64,000 bases of DNA from Rosa chinensis (Eukaryota; Streptophyta; Magnoliopsida; Rosales; Rosaceae), in assembly GCF_002994745.2 (NCBI RefSeq), contig NC_037090.1, positions 15,674,001 through 15,738,000 of the forward strand. Direction: 5' to 3'. Shown here piece after piece: positions 1 to 12,111 of this stretch. The position numbers and the translations under genes are program-made. How positions within the stretch are numbered: the first letter of the stretch is position 1; each line of letters begins with the position of its first letter. The notes beneath the pieces were generated by a model. That model did not search any database, was not told where the DNA came from, and worked only from the letters and a program-made list of their open reading frames with translations.

Positions 1-740
1 GAACTAACTTTAAGAAACCCACAGTATGTAGCAATTATGAATTAGGGGTTAGCAACCTCTACCATAAAATCAAATTGAAATAATTGCAAAAGCCAAACGA
101 AAGGCTAACTACCTATAATTCATTAACTCTACAAGAGATTCTGATCAACTTGGCAGCATTTTATGAATAGCATGATACAAACAAAGATGAGGAGAGAATG
201 AAAGAGATCAATAAGAATATGCGACCGGAAAGCGATCAACCAAGGAAATTGAAATTGATTTTTTTTTTAAATTTTTCATAGGAGTACAATTGAGATTAAT
301 TTTTTTTTCAAAAAAAAAAAAGTGTGGTCTAAATGCAAATTTGGAGGTCAGACTAGAACCACCACAATTGAAAAATCGATGTCAATTCATACACAAACCA
401 AACATCGAAAATTAAAATAAAATACATCCTGACATTCTCAAACATTGGTAGGAAACTAGTGGGAAGTTTATTTTCTCATGCTCATGGGAAATAACAAGGA
501 ACCATAATGCTCATGAGAAATAAAAGGGAACCATAAAACGTAAAATTAATTCAGTCCATACTCTTTTAATTTCATCAAAACAATCAAATAAAAAATTTCC
601 CAACAAGTGAACCAATCGTTTCTCGAACCCATGACCTCATGAATTTGAGTTGAACATGAAACTATCCTGCTAACCTCATATTGTTGTACATTGTCCGCTG
701 TTTTGTATTTATGTTCTATGAGGTTGGAGCACTATAGCCG
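1..740. other. AT-rich intergenic DNA, nothing recognised
   Basis: I see no coding pattern, RNA gene or repeat boundary here. There are short A and T runs around 260-320. Confidence 0.5.
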
Positions 741-748
741 TTGTCTAA

Positions 749-1136
749 GAACATCTCCAGTAGAGATGTCAAAAGTAACAAGTCAAATTCAAGTTGACAG
801 CTTACGTGGTAGGCTGCCAATTTGCATACCATCCCTTCCATCCCATATATCATTTCATTCTGTTATCCTCTCCTTTTTTTATTATTTCCAACAAAAGTTA
901 TCATTAAATGTAATAAAAAAAATTTATAAAGAATGCCTAAAGAGTTTGAATGTACGTGGGTCCCATTTATAAACAATTTAAGAAAACAAATGTAAGGTGC
1001 TACAATGCTATGTCAAATATAACAGATCTCCTTTATCTGTTATTTCCACCTCAGCTTTAACATATGAGCTGGACCTTCATTTCTGTCAAAAATTATAGTT
1101 AGAACTTGTCATCTCAATTGACACATCCATTGGAGA
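749..1136. mobile_element. hAT-like MITE with 8-bp direct repeats
   Basis: The 8-bp sequence TTGTCTAA occurs at 741-748 and again at 1137-1144, bracketing 388 bp. The ends carry an imperfect inverted repeat built on ATCTCCAGTAGAGATGTCAA at the left and the complement of TTGACACATCCATTGGAGA at the right. An 8-bp target duplication is typical of hAT elements. There is no transposase, so it would be non-autonomous. The terminal bases match poorly, so the exact ends are uncertain. Confidence 0.5.
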
Positions 1137-1284
1137 TTGTCTAATTGTTTACTTTATGATTCTGTTTTTTTTTTTTAATAATATTATGATTTCATTATAC
1201 ATATAACGTACAAGAATTAATCATTCGATGTTTCTTGTTCTTCTCAGCTGGTAATTAATGTCCAGTATTTACAACGTCAAGGGT

Positions 1285-1462
1285 AACGGAAATTATTCTA
1301 CGCACCGACGGTGCAAGTGACCCAACCCTTATAAAATAATCTCAACCCTTGATATTTATTATCAACTTTATTTTTAATAAATAAAAAGTGTATTTAATGC
1401 AATCTAACCATTTATTTGTGTTGGTGCAAGTGCACGGCGGTGCTCTGGGTAATATTCTCCAT
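1285..1462. repeat. Small imperfect inverted repeat, possible MITE
   Basis: The left arm reads GCACCGACGGTGCAAGTG. The right arm, on the opposite strand, reads GCACCGCCGTGCACTTGCAC. The AT-rich middle is about 100 bp. No clean target duplication was found, so this is a weak MITE candidate. Confidence 0.3.
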
Positions 1463-1814
1463 GTTTTGGAAATATCGGTGAATTTGATAAACAACGTAGA
1501 TTGGAGAATCCAAGTTCTTAAAATTTCATGTGAATGCCATGCTCTTTTATTAATGTTTTTCTCTCTCTCTTGTAATCTCTAAACTAATCCAACTGGGAAT
1601 TGTTTAACTTATCTTGAAGCTTAATGTAGGACTTTTATGAGTGAAGAGAAAATGACAACGTGATCATGACCTTAGAATATGCACAAATTAAAGTTGACGT
1701 TTCAGACTAGCTTCTTTAAGTTCTAGTGCAATATATCCCAACTACATCGATCGATCATGAACCCAGATTTTCTATTTAATCGGTGTATGGGCTGGATTGA
1801 GATTATGTTGGTAG

Positions 1815-2047
1815 TGTTCAAGTAAATCCAGAATATGTGTCTGGCCCAAACTCGAGATTACTTGCTTTATTTGAAATATGATTTATATTAGAGATATTCT
1901 CGGACAATATTAGGAGATATCCAATCAATGTACGATTATGTTTCCATATACAACTCTATCTCTATGCTTGTAATCCTCTATATAAAGAGGCCCTTATTAT
2001 CAATGAAAGACGACTCAATTCTCTCCAAATTCAATTTTCCTTAAACA
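1815..2047 (+). repeat. 5' LTR of the Copia element
   Basis: It starts TGTTCAAG and ends TTAAACA. A TATA-like TATATAAAG near 1979 marks the probable Pol II promoter, placing the transcription start about 30 bp further on. It pairs with the 3' LTR at 8960-9192. Confidence 0.92.
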
Positions 2048-2063
2048 CGTTATCAGCACGAAG
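2048..2063 (+). promoter_or_regulatory. Putative primer-binding site of the Copia element
   Basis: CGTTATCAGCACGAAG follows directly after the 5' LTR, where reverse transcription is primed. The TATCAG core resembles initiator-Met tRNA complements used by plant Copia elements. The tRNA assignment is inference. Confidence 0.55.
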
Positions 2064-3113
2064 CCCTAACCCTGAAACAAAAATCCAAACTCTGATTCAA
2101 GAAGCTAAAAACCTTGAATCCGAATACAAAACTTTGAACCCTTTTCTGCCTCCACCTCACACATTGAAGAACTCGATCCCAGGAGTCCAGAACCGGCGAC
2201 CCCACCCCAAGAACCGGCCAGAAACCTACCGAACCGGCCACCGGAAGCTCCATACAACTCGCAGCAAATATTCCACCGGTTCACCATCTTCTGGACCTCC
2301 AATTTCCACCAAACTTTGGTAGCAGAAGACTCTTGATCTGAAATTTCAGGAACCGGAATAAAAAGTCCAAAACTAGGTGTAAAACTTGTTGAACCGGCCG
2401 ACTCAAAGTACGGCAGAAAAACCAGCAGAAAAGAAAGAAGAAGAAAGAGAGAAGAAAAGAAGGCCCAGAAGCCCAAGAAGCCTAAGGCAGAGGCCCACTA
2501 CCACGTCATAAGGAGGACTCACAACAACGTCAGCACAGGGACCCACTGCCACTTCATCACTACACGTCAGCAGCAGGACCCACTGCCACGTCAGCATCAG
2601 TGCCACGTCAGCCCGCCGGTAAACTCCCAGTCAACGCCAGTCAACAACTCTTCCGGCCACTTTCAGGTGACTTTTCCGACCATTTTCCGACCACTTTTTC
2701 CGTTCAAATTTTCCTGCGACCTATTTCGATGTATTTTTTACTAAACGTTCCCGTTTTTTTAGAGTTTTTTAATTCAATTTCTCTTCTTCTTCGGGGACTT
2801 GCAACCTCCCTTCTTCTACCCCCCTTTCTTCATCATAGGGGAGACCAAATTAAGCCGAACTGTGGGCGTTCGTGCTCACTCCAAGCTTAGAGCTTGTTGA
2901 GATCTGCAAACTTAGAGTTTGTAGAGAATTTATGATGACCACTTACATCATTGTTTCGATCTAATCCAACCCCTCTTGGAATCGAATTTCTTGGAAGCGA
3001 CTATGCTCGGAAATTCCTAATTTCTTAGAAGCGACTACGCTCAGAAATTTTATTTGTTTTCGTGGTAGCCTTTTTGCTTCGAAACTAACCCTAATTTCTT
3101 GTTCTCTTTCAAG
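2064..3113 (+). other. Untranslated leader of the Copia element
   Basis: A GC-richer 1-kb leader separates the primer site from gag. It contains repeats of CCACGTCAGCA-like words around 2480-2620. I see no convincing protein in either strand; the open frames here are short and lack family features. Confidence 0.6.
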
Positions 3114-4162
3114 ATGAGTAACCTTAACAAATTGGACTTTGCTCCATTGGGAACAACTGGCTTTGAATATCACAGGTGGGTTCGTGATATCCGCCAGCAT
3201 CTCAAGGCCGATGGAATCTTGGATACGATTCTCGAGCCTAGCCAGGACGTGCTAACTGTTGAGCAAGCTCAAGCTTTGGAAGCAAATAGAGCAGCCTTAG
3301 AGGCAAATAAGGCGAAAGCCATCATCCTAATGACTCGTCATATGGATAATTCGCTCCAGCACGAGTGTATGAATGAAGAAGACCCCAGAAGGCTGTGGGT
3401 CTCACTCGAAAATAGATTTGGCAACTTCCGTGATTCCCTGCTTCCAGACCTAGAAGTGAGATGATATAGTCTCCGCTTCTGTGATTTCAAGTCAGTTCTT
3501 GACTACAACTCGGAAGCACTTCGCATTAAATCTTTAATGGAATTCTGTGGTAAAGAGATCACAAATGCGATGTTGATTGAGAAGATTCTCTCTACTTTCC
3601 CCATCTCTGCATTGATGGTTGCTAAGAACTATCAAATCGATGTTACTGCAAGACGAATCACAAAGTTTCATGAGCTATGAATGTCGCTGAAAAGCATGAC
3701 AACATCCTTGTGAAGAACTATAATTCGAGATCCGTGGGAACAGAGTATATTCCGGAATCCAATTATAGTCGCGCCCTAAAAAGAGGGCGCCAAGAGCAAA
3801 ACCCTAATCTTAGGGATACTTCTGGACGTTCTGGTCCATATAATCGCTCTACTTGGGAAGGTAATCGCCAAAATAGGCGAACACGGAACCGAATAGGTCA
3901 ACGTGGAAAGAGAGAGGGAGGCAACGCCTCTGGCCATGTTGGTGGCGCCACCAACACTAAGACCCATCTAAATGACGCGTTCAAAGAGCCTCAATCAATG
4001 GAGTTTGAGCAAAGAGATGTATGTTCTCGATGTGGAGTGTCTGATCATTGGGCACACATTTGTAGAGCTCGTGAAGAAATTGTCATCGCTTACAAAGCAT
4101 ATTGTGAAGCAAGAGAAGCTCACTATATGGAACAAGAATATCAAGAAGATGATCTAGAGTGA
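3114..4162 (+). pseudogene. Copia gag (UBN2/retrotran_gag type) with CCHC zinc knuckle, broken
   Basis: The start is the ATG at 3114, whose product begins MSNLNKLDFAPL, a typical plant Copia Gag opening. A TGA at 3462 interrupts the reading frame after about 116 codons. Homologous gag sequence then continues in the same frame to about 3680 and resumes in another frame (3677-4162). That segment has a basic Arg/Gly-rich stretch and a CX2CX4HX4C knuckle (C-SR-C-GVSD-H-WAHI-C), which would bind the genomic RNA in a working element. One nonsense codon plus at least one frameshift make it a pseudogene. It lies between the leader and the pol remnant. Confidence 0.85.
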
Positions 4163-4249
4163 AGGGTTGAAGACTACAAATCTGGCTGGGATCAATAGAT
4201 CACCAATTCTGTTGAAGTCTTTATTTTTCCAAAAGATGTAATAGACAAT

Positions 4250-7200
4250 TGCCATATATTTTTGTGGTAAATGCTAATGGTTTAGTTTTTCTTCAAAGTA
4301 GGCTCACTCAAAGTAAGTGTGATGTCTAGGAAGGTTATGAGATTAGTGGTACTTAAGAGAGCTTTGCTCCACCGACATCTCTCTACTCACCTGGTCACAT
4401 TTATTTTGGAATTACCGAAAGAAGTTAGATGACTACCATTGTTTTGCGTTAGCTATCATTTTGGATTAGATTTTGTTTAGTCAAAGAGACAATGATGTAA
4501 CTCCATTGGCTTATGAATAAAATTTAGAGTTCTTTATGACTCCATTTTGATTCTGAGCATATGACTTTTGTGACTACTATGGCTGGGCCATCAGTATTAA
4601 TTCAAGGACATGGAATAGCCCAAGTTCCACTTGCCAAATGGCACCTTAATTATTGTCACAGAAACTCTCTACGCTCCTAGGGCAAATCGCACCTATGAAT
4701 AGCCAACGGATTCCATGCGAAATAGCATGTAGAGAACGGAAATGAGTTCCTTTGCAATACCTCTAATGATTGCAAACTAAGGAGCATCTTAGAGAAGTTT
4801 ATGTGTCTCTCTAGTGGATTCTATGTCACTATTCGAGCTATTAATCCAATAAAGTTATGAGAGAAGATCTTTTGGATTTAGACACATATTGGCTTTGTCA
4901 CGAGGATAGATCATCCTAGTCATGATATGATGATCCGTCTACTAAAGACTTCACATGGACATCATTTCTTTTGAGCGAAACGAAGTATGAATCAAAAGTT
5001 GATTTTTGGAATAAGTGTGACCGACGCAGCTGCCTAGGGTACCGCCTCCATCCACCACCAGCCTAGGGCTGGCACAGTCCCTATCCATGACACCATGGAT
5101 AGGGTCCATCATGGTGATGGCACCCTAGGTGATGCTGCAATCACCAACTTGCTTCAAATAGCGTTTCAGACGCTCAGGCCTAACCAAAATTCTCATTGGT
5201 TGCTTCTAAAGCCTCTCGCTCGTTTTACAAAGCCCGTCCCTTAGGGAAATTAGGACTAAGACCGTCCTATGCAAAGGAAATGAACATACTCATTCTGTTC
5301 TTACATAGAATCCGTGGGGATTCTGTGGACTATTTCAACCAACTTGCGAACGTTTAAGTATCTCATGATGTTGGTTGACACGCAAACACGCTGGTCACGT
5401 GTTGTGCCATTGTTCACCTGTAACAGCTGCTTATTCTACGCTCCTAGCACATATCATATGACAACGGGCTCACTCCCTGGATCATCCTATTCCGTCAATT
5501 GGACTTGACGTTGCTAGAGAGTTTACATCGAAGACTTTCGATGGTTATTGCATTGGGACTAATGTTGGACATTATATTCCCATGAACACACCCAAATGGT
5601 CTGGCGAAAACGACTACGATGGTAGCTCGGATATTGGTAATGCGCACCAATTTCCTTATATCCGCTTAGGGTGATGTAATATTGCATACAACTATGCTAA
5701 TTCGTCTACGATCTACCGCCACTCAATCTACCTTTGCGTTACAGCTAGTGACTGGGTACGAGTATCGTACTTACGCACATTTGAGTGAGCCATTTATGTT
5801 CCAATTGCGCCGCCACAGCGCACTATGATAGGTCCTTATAGACGAATGGGCAACTACGTTTGACTTGAGACTCCAACAATCATCTGCCACTTAATGATCT
5901 TGCAAGGCGATCTCATTACCTCTAGATTTGCGGGTTGTCACTTTGATGAGACAGTCTTCCCGTCGTTAGGGGGAGATAAGAACACGGATGTTCAGCAGGA
6001 ACGACAGGAATTTTCGTGGCTTGTCCCCACTATGTCTCATCTCGATCCATGTTAAAGTGACAAGCTCACACAAATATGGTGCAAACAATCCTGCAAGGAA
6101 GGACGTCCATACGAGAGGACGTAGCGCAACCCTACACGGAGGTAGGCATGGTGCCAACGCCAAAGAGAGTGGCACTCTAGCGTTATAGGTCATGGCCCCA
6201 GCTAGGATGCGTGGGAGGCCCGTGTGTTCGAAGGATGCTTTGGCACACTCTAATCCTTTGATCATCGACACTCAAAATCCGTCTCATGAGAATGTTCCGG
6301 GTTATGGTTATCGCTGGAGGACGCCTCAACGTCAGAACCTATTCTTGAGAATATAGAGCTCTATGAAAATTACACTAGTGTACATGAGACGTGAGATAGA
6401 AACTCAATCATAATTGTTGATGTAGTTGCGCATGATTTTATTGAGTCCGATGATATCAAACCACACTCCATTAATGAATGAATGCCAACGTAGAGAGATT
6501 TGGCCTAAATGGAAAGATGCAATTCAGGTTAAGATGGATTCTCTAACGAAGAGGAAGGTTTTCTAGCTAGTGATGCCAACACCTCCTAACATAAAACCTG
6601 TTGACTAGTGGGTCTTTGTTAGAAAGCGTAGTGAGAAAAAGAGATGGTAATCTCACCATATGGCGCAAGGCTTCTCATAAAACGCCCTGGAATCGACTAC
6701 GATAAGACATATTATCTTGTAATGGATGTCGTTGCACTCCACTACCCTGTCAGTTTGGTAGTTTCCGAATAACTGAACATGCAGCTTACAAATGTGGTCC
6801 CCACTATGTCTCATCTCGATCCCTATTAAAGTGACGAGATCACACAAATATGGTGCAAACAAGCCTGCAAGGAAGGACGTCCATACGAGAGGACGTAGCA
6901 CCATTCTACACGGAGGTAGGCATGGCGCCAACGCCAAAGAGAGTGGTACTCTAGCGCTATAGGTCATGGCCCCAGCTAGGGTGCGTGGGAGACCCGTGGG
7001 TTCGAAGGATGCTTTGGCACACTCTAATCATTTGATCATCGACACTCAAAATCCGTCTCATGAGAATCTTCCGGGTTATGGTTATCGTTGGGGGACACCT
7101 CAACGTCAGAACCTATTCTTGAGAATATAGAGCTCTATGAAAATTACACTAGTGTATATGAGACGTGAGATAGAAACTCAATCATAATTGTTGACGTAGT

Positions 7201-8930
7201 TGCACATGATTTTATTGAGTCCGATGATATCAAACCACACTCCATTAATGAATGAATGCCAACGTAGAGAGATTTGGCCTAAATGGAAAGATGCGATCCA
7301 GGTTAAGATGGATTCTCTAACAAAGAGGAAGGTTTTCGAGCTAGTGATGCCAACACCTCCTAACATAAAACCTGTTGACTAGTGGGTTTTTGTTAGAAAA
7401 CGTAGTGAGAAAAAGAGATTGTAATCTCACCTTATGGCACAAGACTTCTCATAAAATGCCCTGGAATCGACTACGATAAGACATATTATCTTGTAATGGA
7501 TGTCATTGCACTCCACTACCCTGTCAGTTTGGTAGTTTCCGAATAACTAAACATGCAGCTTACAAATGTGGTCACTACGTATCTCTATAGGGATCTAGAT
7601 ACGAAATATACATGAAGGTTCATGGTGAACTTTATTTACCCAAGTCAAGTGGCTCTAGACCACGGAGCGCGTTTACAAAGAGGTTGAAACGCTCGCTAAA
7701 ATGACTACTTGATTGGGAAGGGATATGCCCACGCGTTTCCATAACAAGTTTCAGATTCCATCGCGGTTCATGTTGGACATGATCTTCATTAGAAGCCCTT
7801 AAAGAGTTAAGGGAAACCGCTGAACACTTGAAATCCGATTTTGAGATGAAGGATTATGGGAGAACACGATTATGTCTCAGTTTGGAACTTGAGCATCGTG
7901 TCGATAGATGCTTAGGCATTTTGACAAGGTCAAACCTTCAAGCACCATCATGATCGTTCGTAGTATTGATCCTGAAAAGGATCCTCTTCGTCTGAAGGAT
8001 GATGACGAAGAGGTGCTAGAGGCAGAAGTGCCTTACTTGAGTACAATTGGCACATTATTGTACTTAGCTCAATGCACAAGACCGGACATCTCATTTGCAG
8101 TGAACTTGTTAACTAAGGTATAGCTCTGCGCCAACTCGACGCCATTTGATTGGTATAAAAGTTATCTTTCAGTACTTGAGATGTACGATTAATATGGGCT
8201 TGTTCTATCCCTACAGAGAGACGATGGATTCAAACCCATCACACACCAGGAATGCCGCCAATATGGGCCTGCGTCCACTATCCCCATCCCAAAACGACAT
8301 ATTTATTTTGGAAGGTTTTGCTGAAGTTGGGTATCTCTGACCCATACAAAGGTCATTCCCAAACTGGTTAAGTGTTCACCATGGGAAAATATCTTGGAGG
8401 TCTACAGAACAGACCTTAATCGCTATATCTTCGAATAATGAAAAGATTCTTGCTTTTCACGAAGTGGTTGGTGAATGTATATAGATGAGATCTATAGTTA
8501 CGCATGTTTGAACAATTGTGGTTTGAAGTCTACCACAGATGAGCCTACAAGCATATAGGATAATGCTGCTTATTTTGAAGCAAAGCTACATCAAAAGCGA
8601 CCACACCAAGTATAATCAGCAACAGCAAACTCTCCTCAAGATCAAAGTGAACTAGGTTCGATCTGAGGACAATATGGCAGACTTGCTCACTAAGTCATTG
8701 CCTAAATTTCACTTTCGAGAAACATGTTGGTAGCATCGTTTGCGGAAGTTATCCAAACTCCAATTACCGTAGTTGTCGGGGGGAGATGCAGACATCAGGG
8801 AGAGGTGTCTACATGTATGGTCTCAAAACGTGAAGGGTGTGTTGTGCTCTTTTTCCCCTTCGACCGAGGTTATTTTTGTCCCACTGTGTTTTTGTTACTC
8901 GGCAAGGTTTTTAATGGGGCAACGAGAGAA
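4250..8930 (+). pseudogene. Copia pol remnant (integrase, RT, RNase H), heavily decayed
   Basis: Pol would supply protease, integrase, reverse transcriptase and RNase H. Integrase traces occupy roughly 4700-5990, ending with a residue pattern like GCHFDETVFPSLGG. The RT start (IWPKWKDAIQVKMDSL) is visible at 6490 and again at 7265 because of a tandem duplication. RNase H-proximal sequence is open at 7908-8123 (PYLSTIGTLLYLAQCTRPDI) and continues in another frame at 8146-8340. The C-terminal stretch with DNMADLLTKSLP lies near 8670-8710. No domain stays open beyond about 70 codons, so the element can only move in trans. Confidence 0.85.
6023..7573 (+). repeat. Tandem duplication of 774 bp inside Copia pol
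   Basis: Copy 1 starts at 6023 and copy 2 at 6797. Both begin GTCCCCACTATGTCTC and end AAATGTGGTC, giving a constant period of 774 bp. The unit spans the integrase-to-RT linker and the start of RT. The copies differ at a few percent of positions; for example copy 1 has a stop where copy 2 reads GAG in VFELVMPT. The duplication therefore happened after the element had begun to age, or within its family earlier. Confidence 0.88.
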
Positions 8931-8950
8931 GCACCACGTTTGGGCGACAC

Positions 8951-8959
8951 AAGGGGGAG
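8951..8959 (+). promoter_or_regulatory. Polypurine tract of the Copia element
   Basis: AAGGGGGAG abuts the first base of the 3' LTR. This is the expected plus-strand primer for reverse transcription. Confidence 0.8.
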
Positions 8960-9192
8960 TGTTCAAGTAAATCCAAAATATGTGTCTGACCCAAACTCGA
9001 GGTTACTTGCTCTAGTTGAAATAGGACTTATATTAGAGATATTCTCAGAGAATCTTAGGAGATATCCAATCAATGTACGATTATGTTTCCATGTACAACT
9101 CTATCTCTATGCTTGTAATCCTTTATATAAAGAGGCCCCTATTATCAATGAAAGACAACTCAATTCTCTCCCAATTCAGTTTTCCTTAAACA
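8960..9192 (+). repeat. 3' LTR of the Copia element
   Basis: It matches the 5' LTR over its full 233 bp with scattered substitutions and is followed by the GGTAG target duplication at 9193-9197. Confidence 0.92.
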
Positions 9193-9396
9193 GGTAGCAA
9201 ATATTACTATATATAATAGTTAATTTCATTTTACCTCCCTGACATTTACACATTAAATTACTTGTACTAGTTTGTGCATGTTAGAATACATAGATTTTGT
9301 GAAAACTCTTGATATTATTTTAGGAATTTTTTTTATACTTTTTGTAATTTGGGGTTCAGTCTCTATGTCCCTCCCCCTGTATTATGCAGTTTCAGT

Positions 9397-9919
9397 TAGG
9401 GCTGTCAATTCCGATATGACTCGATAGCACGACTCGAAACCCGCATGAAATAAAGCGAGTTGAACCCGTACGATTAAAAAGCGGGTCAGCCATGGGTCAA
9501 CCCGCCAACACGAATTGAACCCGTATAACCCAATTATGTTGTACTTCTTTTTGAAATTTTGGACGTTGGGAGTATTTGATCATAGGATTAAACAATTTGA
9601 AATATTTTGCTTTATAATTATTGAATTTAATTATTTATGAATTATATATAATTATTTATACTCTTTGTCTTGTGGAGTTTTTAGCGAATTTAATAAATTT
9701 ATGCATTTTTTAGTTAAACAGGTCGCATTGTTAATATTTAAATGGGTCATTTTGTTTAACACTACACGACCTATTTATTAAATGGGTTAAGCGGGTTGGA
9801 AATTGGTAACCCGTTTAATAAATAGGTTGAGTTTGAGTTTAAATTTTTGATACGATTATTAAATGGGTTGGGTTTGGGTTTGTCTCTTACGACACTAACC
9901 CAACCCATTGACAGCCCTA
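9397..9919. mobile_element. hAT-type MITE, 523 bp, perfect 13-bp TIRs
   Basis: The terminal inverted repeats TAGGGCTGTCAAT and ATTGACAGCCCTA are perfect complements. The 8-bp duplication GTTTCAGT lies on both sides (9389-9396 and 9920-9927). Both features fit hAT elements. The interior is rich in GGGTT/AACCC words and has no transposase, so it depends on an autonomous relative. Confidence 0.9.
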
Positions 9920-10019
9920 GTTTCAGTAATCAAGGCTTGAAGGCAGCCGCACCAGCCCCTATAAAAAAATATAAAAAAGAATTACTAGTCCTCTTACATT
10001 TCTGATTTCATCACATGTA

Positions 10020-10849
10020 AGTAGGCTCGATACAGCTCGTATTCGACTAGTATTCGGCTCGATTTTAGCTCGTTCGGCTTGTGATTGTAAGATAAATGAG
10101 CCGCACTTAAGCTCAATATTAAGCTCGACAAAAAAATGAGTCGAGCTTGAGCAAGGATATATTCGGCTCGTCTAGCTCGTGAGTGGCTCGTATTTTCCAT
10201 GAGTAGCTCGAGCTTGTTAAAACTCGGCTCGTTTGTTAAAGCTCGACTAATGAATATTTACACTATAAAAATATAATTTGGGATTAATTCTTCAATTCTT
10301 TTTATTATATTCCTTGTCAATTGGAAGAGAATCTGAAAATTTAAATAAAATATACTATAATAAATAACAATACTTGTGCAACAATTAAATCAAACCCTAG
10401 CAACCACTATAAAAAGAAAAGAATTGAGATCGGGCAGCCATATTGTTTTTATGTATATAACTTATTGCAAGCCTTTCAAAAAAAAAAAACTCATTGCAAG
10501 ATTGTTCTTCCACTAATCTTGTTTCTTTTATTCTTTTTTATAATATAGGGTGATGAGGATTCAATGGAAAAAAATCTGCTTGGAATAAAGGTATATACAC
10601 GTACTGAACAATCTTCTTACTTTCATAAAATCATATTGAACAAGCTTTTTTAAAGTTATTAATATATAGGGGAAATTACTGGTCACACCCTGTACTTTGG
10701 GTGCGTCGACAATTCAGTTCCTGCCATTCCAATTTTATCAGATTACTCCTTGCAATTTCAAATTTCGCCCAATTTGGTCCAAAGTGACTATTTTACCCCT
10801 CACCTTTTTTTTTTAATTCTTCAATCTATTTTCTTTATTACTTTTTCTG

Positions 10850-10889
<40 letters not shown>

Positions 10890-11475
10890 AAACAAAGAGA
10901 GTAGCCAATTTGGGACCAGTTCAGTCGCAAGACCAAAACTGACCATAACAACCACCACCAAGCTCTCTCTCTCTCTGCTGCAATGTTTTCTTCCTCTTGT
11001 TCCTTTACCCAAACACCTAGCTCATCAAAAGCCTTTTCTTCTCTTTTTCTTTGTTTTTATAGATGGTGAAGATTCGCTGGGAGTTTGCATGGAAGGAAAT
11101 CTGAAAATACAAATAACCACCTTTGAATTAATAATTCTTATTTAATTACGTTAAGTACAATTTTGAGTTGGATTCATCATTTTGAGTTTATTCCAGACAA
11201 TAGAAGGTATTTGTATCATGGTTAGACATTAAATTTATATTATTATTTTAAATTTTCTTTCTATCTTTTTTATTTTTTAAATTTAAAGTCAAATGAGCCG
11301 AGCCGAGCTTATTCAAGCTCAAGCTCGTCCAATAAATCAAGCCAAGCAGAGCTAAGCTTGAACATGAAAAAGAAAATTCAAGCTTTAGCCCGGCTTAAGC
11401 TCGACAAAAAACAAATGAGCCGAACATGATCACCTTGGTATTCGCTCCGACTCCGCTCATTTACACCCCTATGCC
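10020..11475. repeat. Diverged hAT-like repeat with GCTCG-rich arms, split by about 1 kb
   Basis: Dense GGCTCG/GAGCC and AGCTCG words occupy 10020-10260. Related sequence in inverted sense is at 11289-11475, ending GCTCATTTACACCCCTA, a terminus common in plant hAT MITEs. The middle (about 10260-11288) looks unrelated and probably inserted. It contains the (CT)n microsatellite. I could not find the left terminus or a target duplication. Confidence 0.45.
10850..10886. repeat. (TC)n microsatellite
   Basis: About 18 uninterrupted TC units. A shorter CT run follows near 10963-10976. Confidence 0.95.
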
Positions 11476-12075
11476 CACTTACCCAATTTAAATGTAAAAA
11501 GATAATTTTGCCCTTCAAATAATTAAAAAGTCATGGGGAGACTTAGTTGAACTCTGGTCACCAGCCGAAAGTTGCCAGAGGTTCCCAAATACATGGTCGG
11601 AGATTTTTATTACCCCCAATAAATTTTTATTGGGGGACAATAAGGTTTATTGGAGGGCAATAAAATGTTTAATTGGTATTATTGAGGGGCAATAAAACAG
11701 GACGCAGGACTCACGTCTGGAGGTTGCCAGAAGTTCGCAAAGTGGTCGTCGGAGATTTTTATTACCCCCCGATAAATTTTATTGGGGGCAATAAAGTTTA
11801 TTGGGTATTATTGGAAGGCCATAAAACTGGATGCCGGATTACTGCGACCGGTCATCGGAGTCTAGTTGCCGGCGATCAGAGTCCCGTGAAGTCTCTCTCT
11901 CTAAGTGACAAAGGGAGAGAGGGCAAAATTGTCCCAAAAATAAACAAAAAATAATAAAAATTAAGTTAATTGGGTATTAGGGCAAAAAATATGTAATTTG
12001 TTGGGTAAATGGGCAATCTTATAAAATGTTTGGATAAATAGGGTTAATGTAGCTTAAATTTGGGCAAGCGGACAT
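11470..12075. mobile_element. Candidate MITE with internal direct duplication
   Basis: The left end GCCCACTTACCCAATTTAA resembles the complement of the right end (CGCTTGCCCAAATTTAA). Inside, a segment of about 105 bp at 11566-11668 recurs imperfectly at 11718-11827, with shared words GGAGATTTTTATTACCCCC and TTTATTGGGGG. No target duplication was found, so element class and ends are uncertain. Confidence 0.35.
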
Positions 12076-12111
12076 TTTCCAAGGAAAGAACTATACAAGT
12101 AAGCAACAAAT

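Larger units (their letters stand above)
1815..9192 (+). mobile_element. Ty1/Copia LTR retrotransposon, structurally complete but coding-dead
   Basis: Two 233-bp LTRs starting TG and ending CA bound the element, and the 5-bp target duplication GGTAG is present on both sides (1810-1814 and 9193-9197). Downstream of the left LTR is a primer-binding-like stretch, and AAGGGGGAG immediately precedes the right LTR. Inside, gag, integrase, RT and RNase H traces occur in Copia order (integrase before RT), which separates it from Gypsy. Many stops and frameshifts break every domain, and pol holds a 774-bp tandem duplication. The two LTRs differ at roughly 20 visible positions, so the insertion is not recent. 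Confidence 0.93.

Noticed and set aside
2105..2476. Minus-strand open frame of 123 codons in the Copia leader
   Set aside because: Antisense to the element leader, no domain, explained by GC-richer composition.
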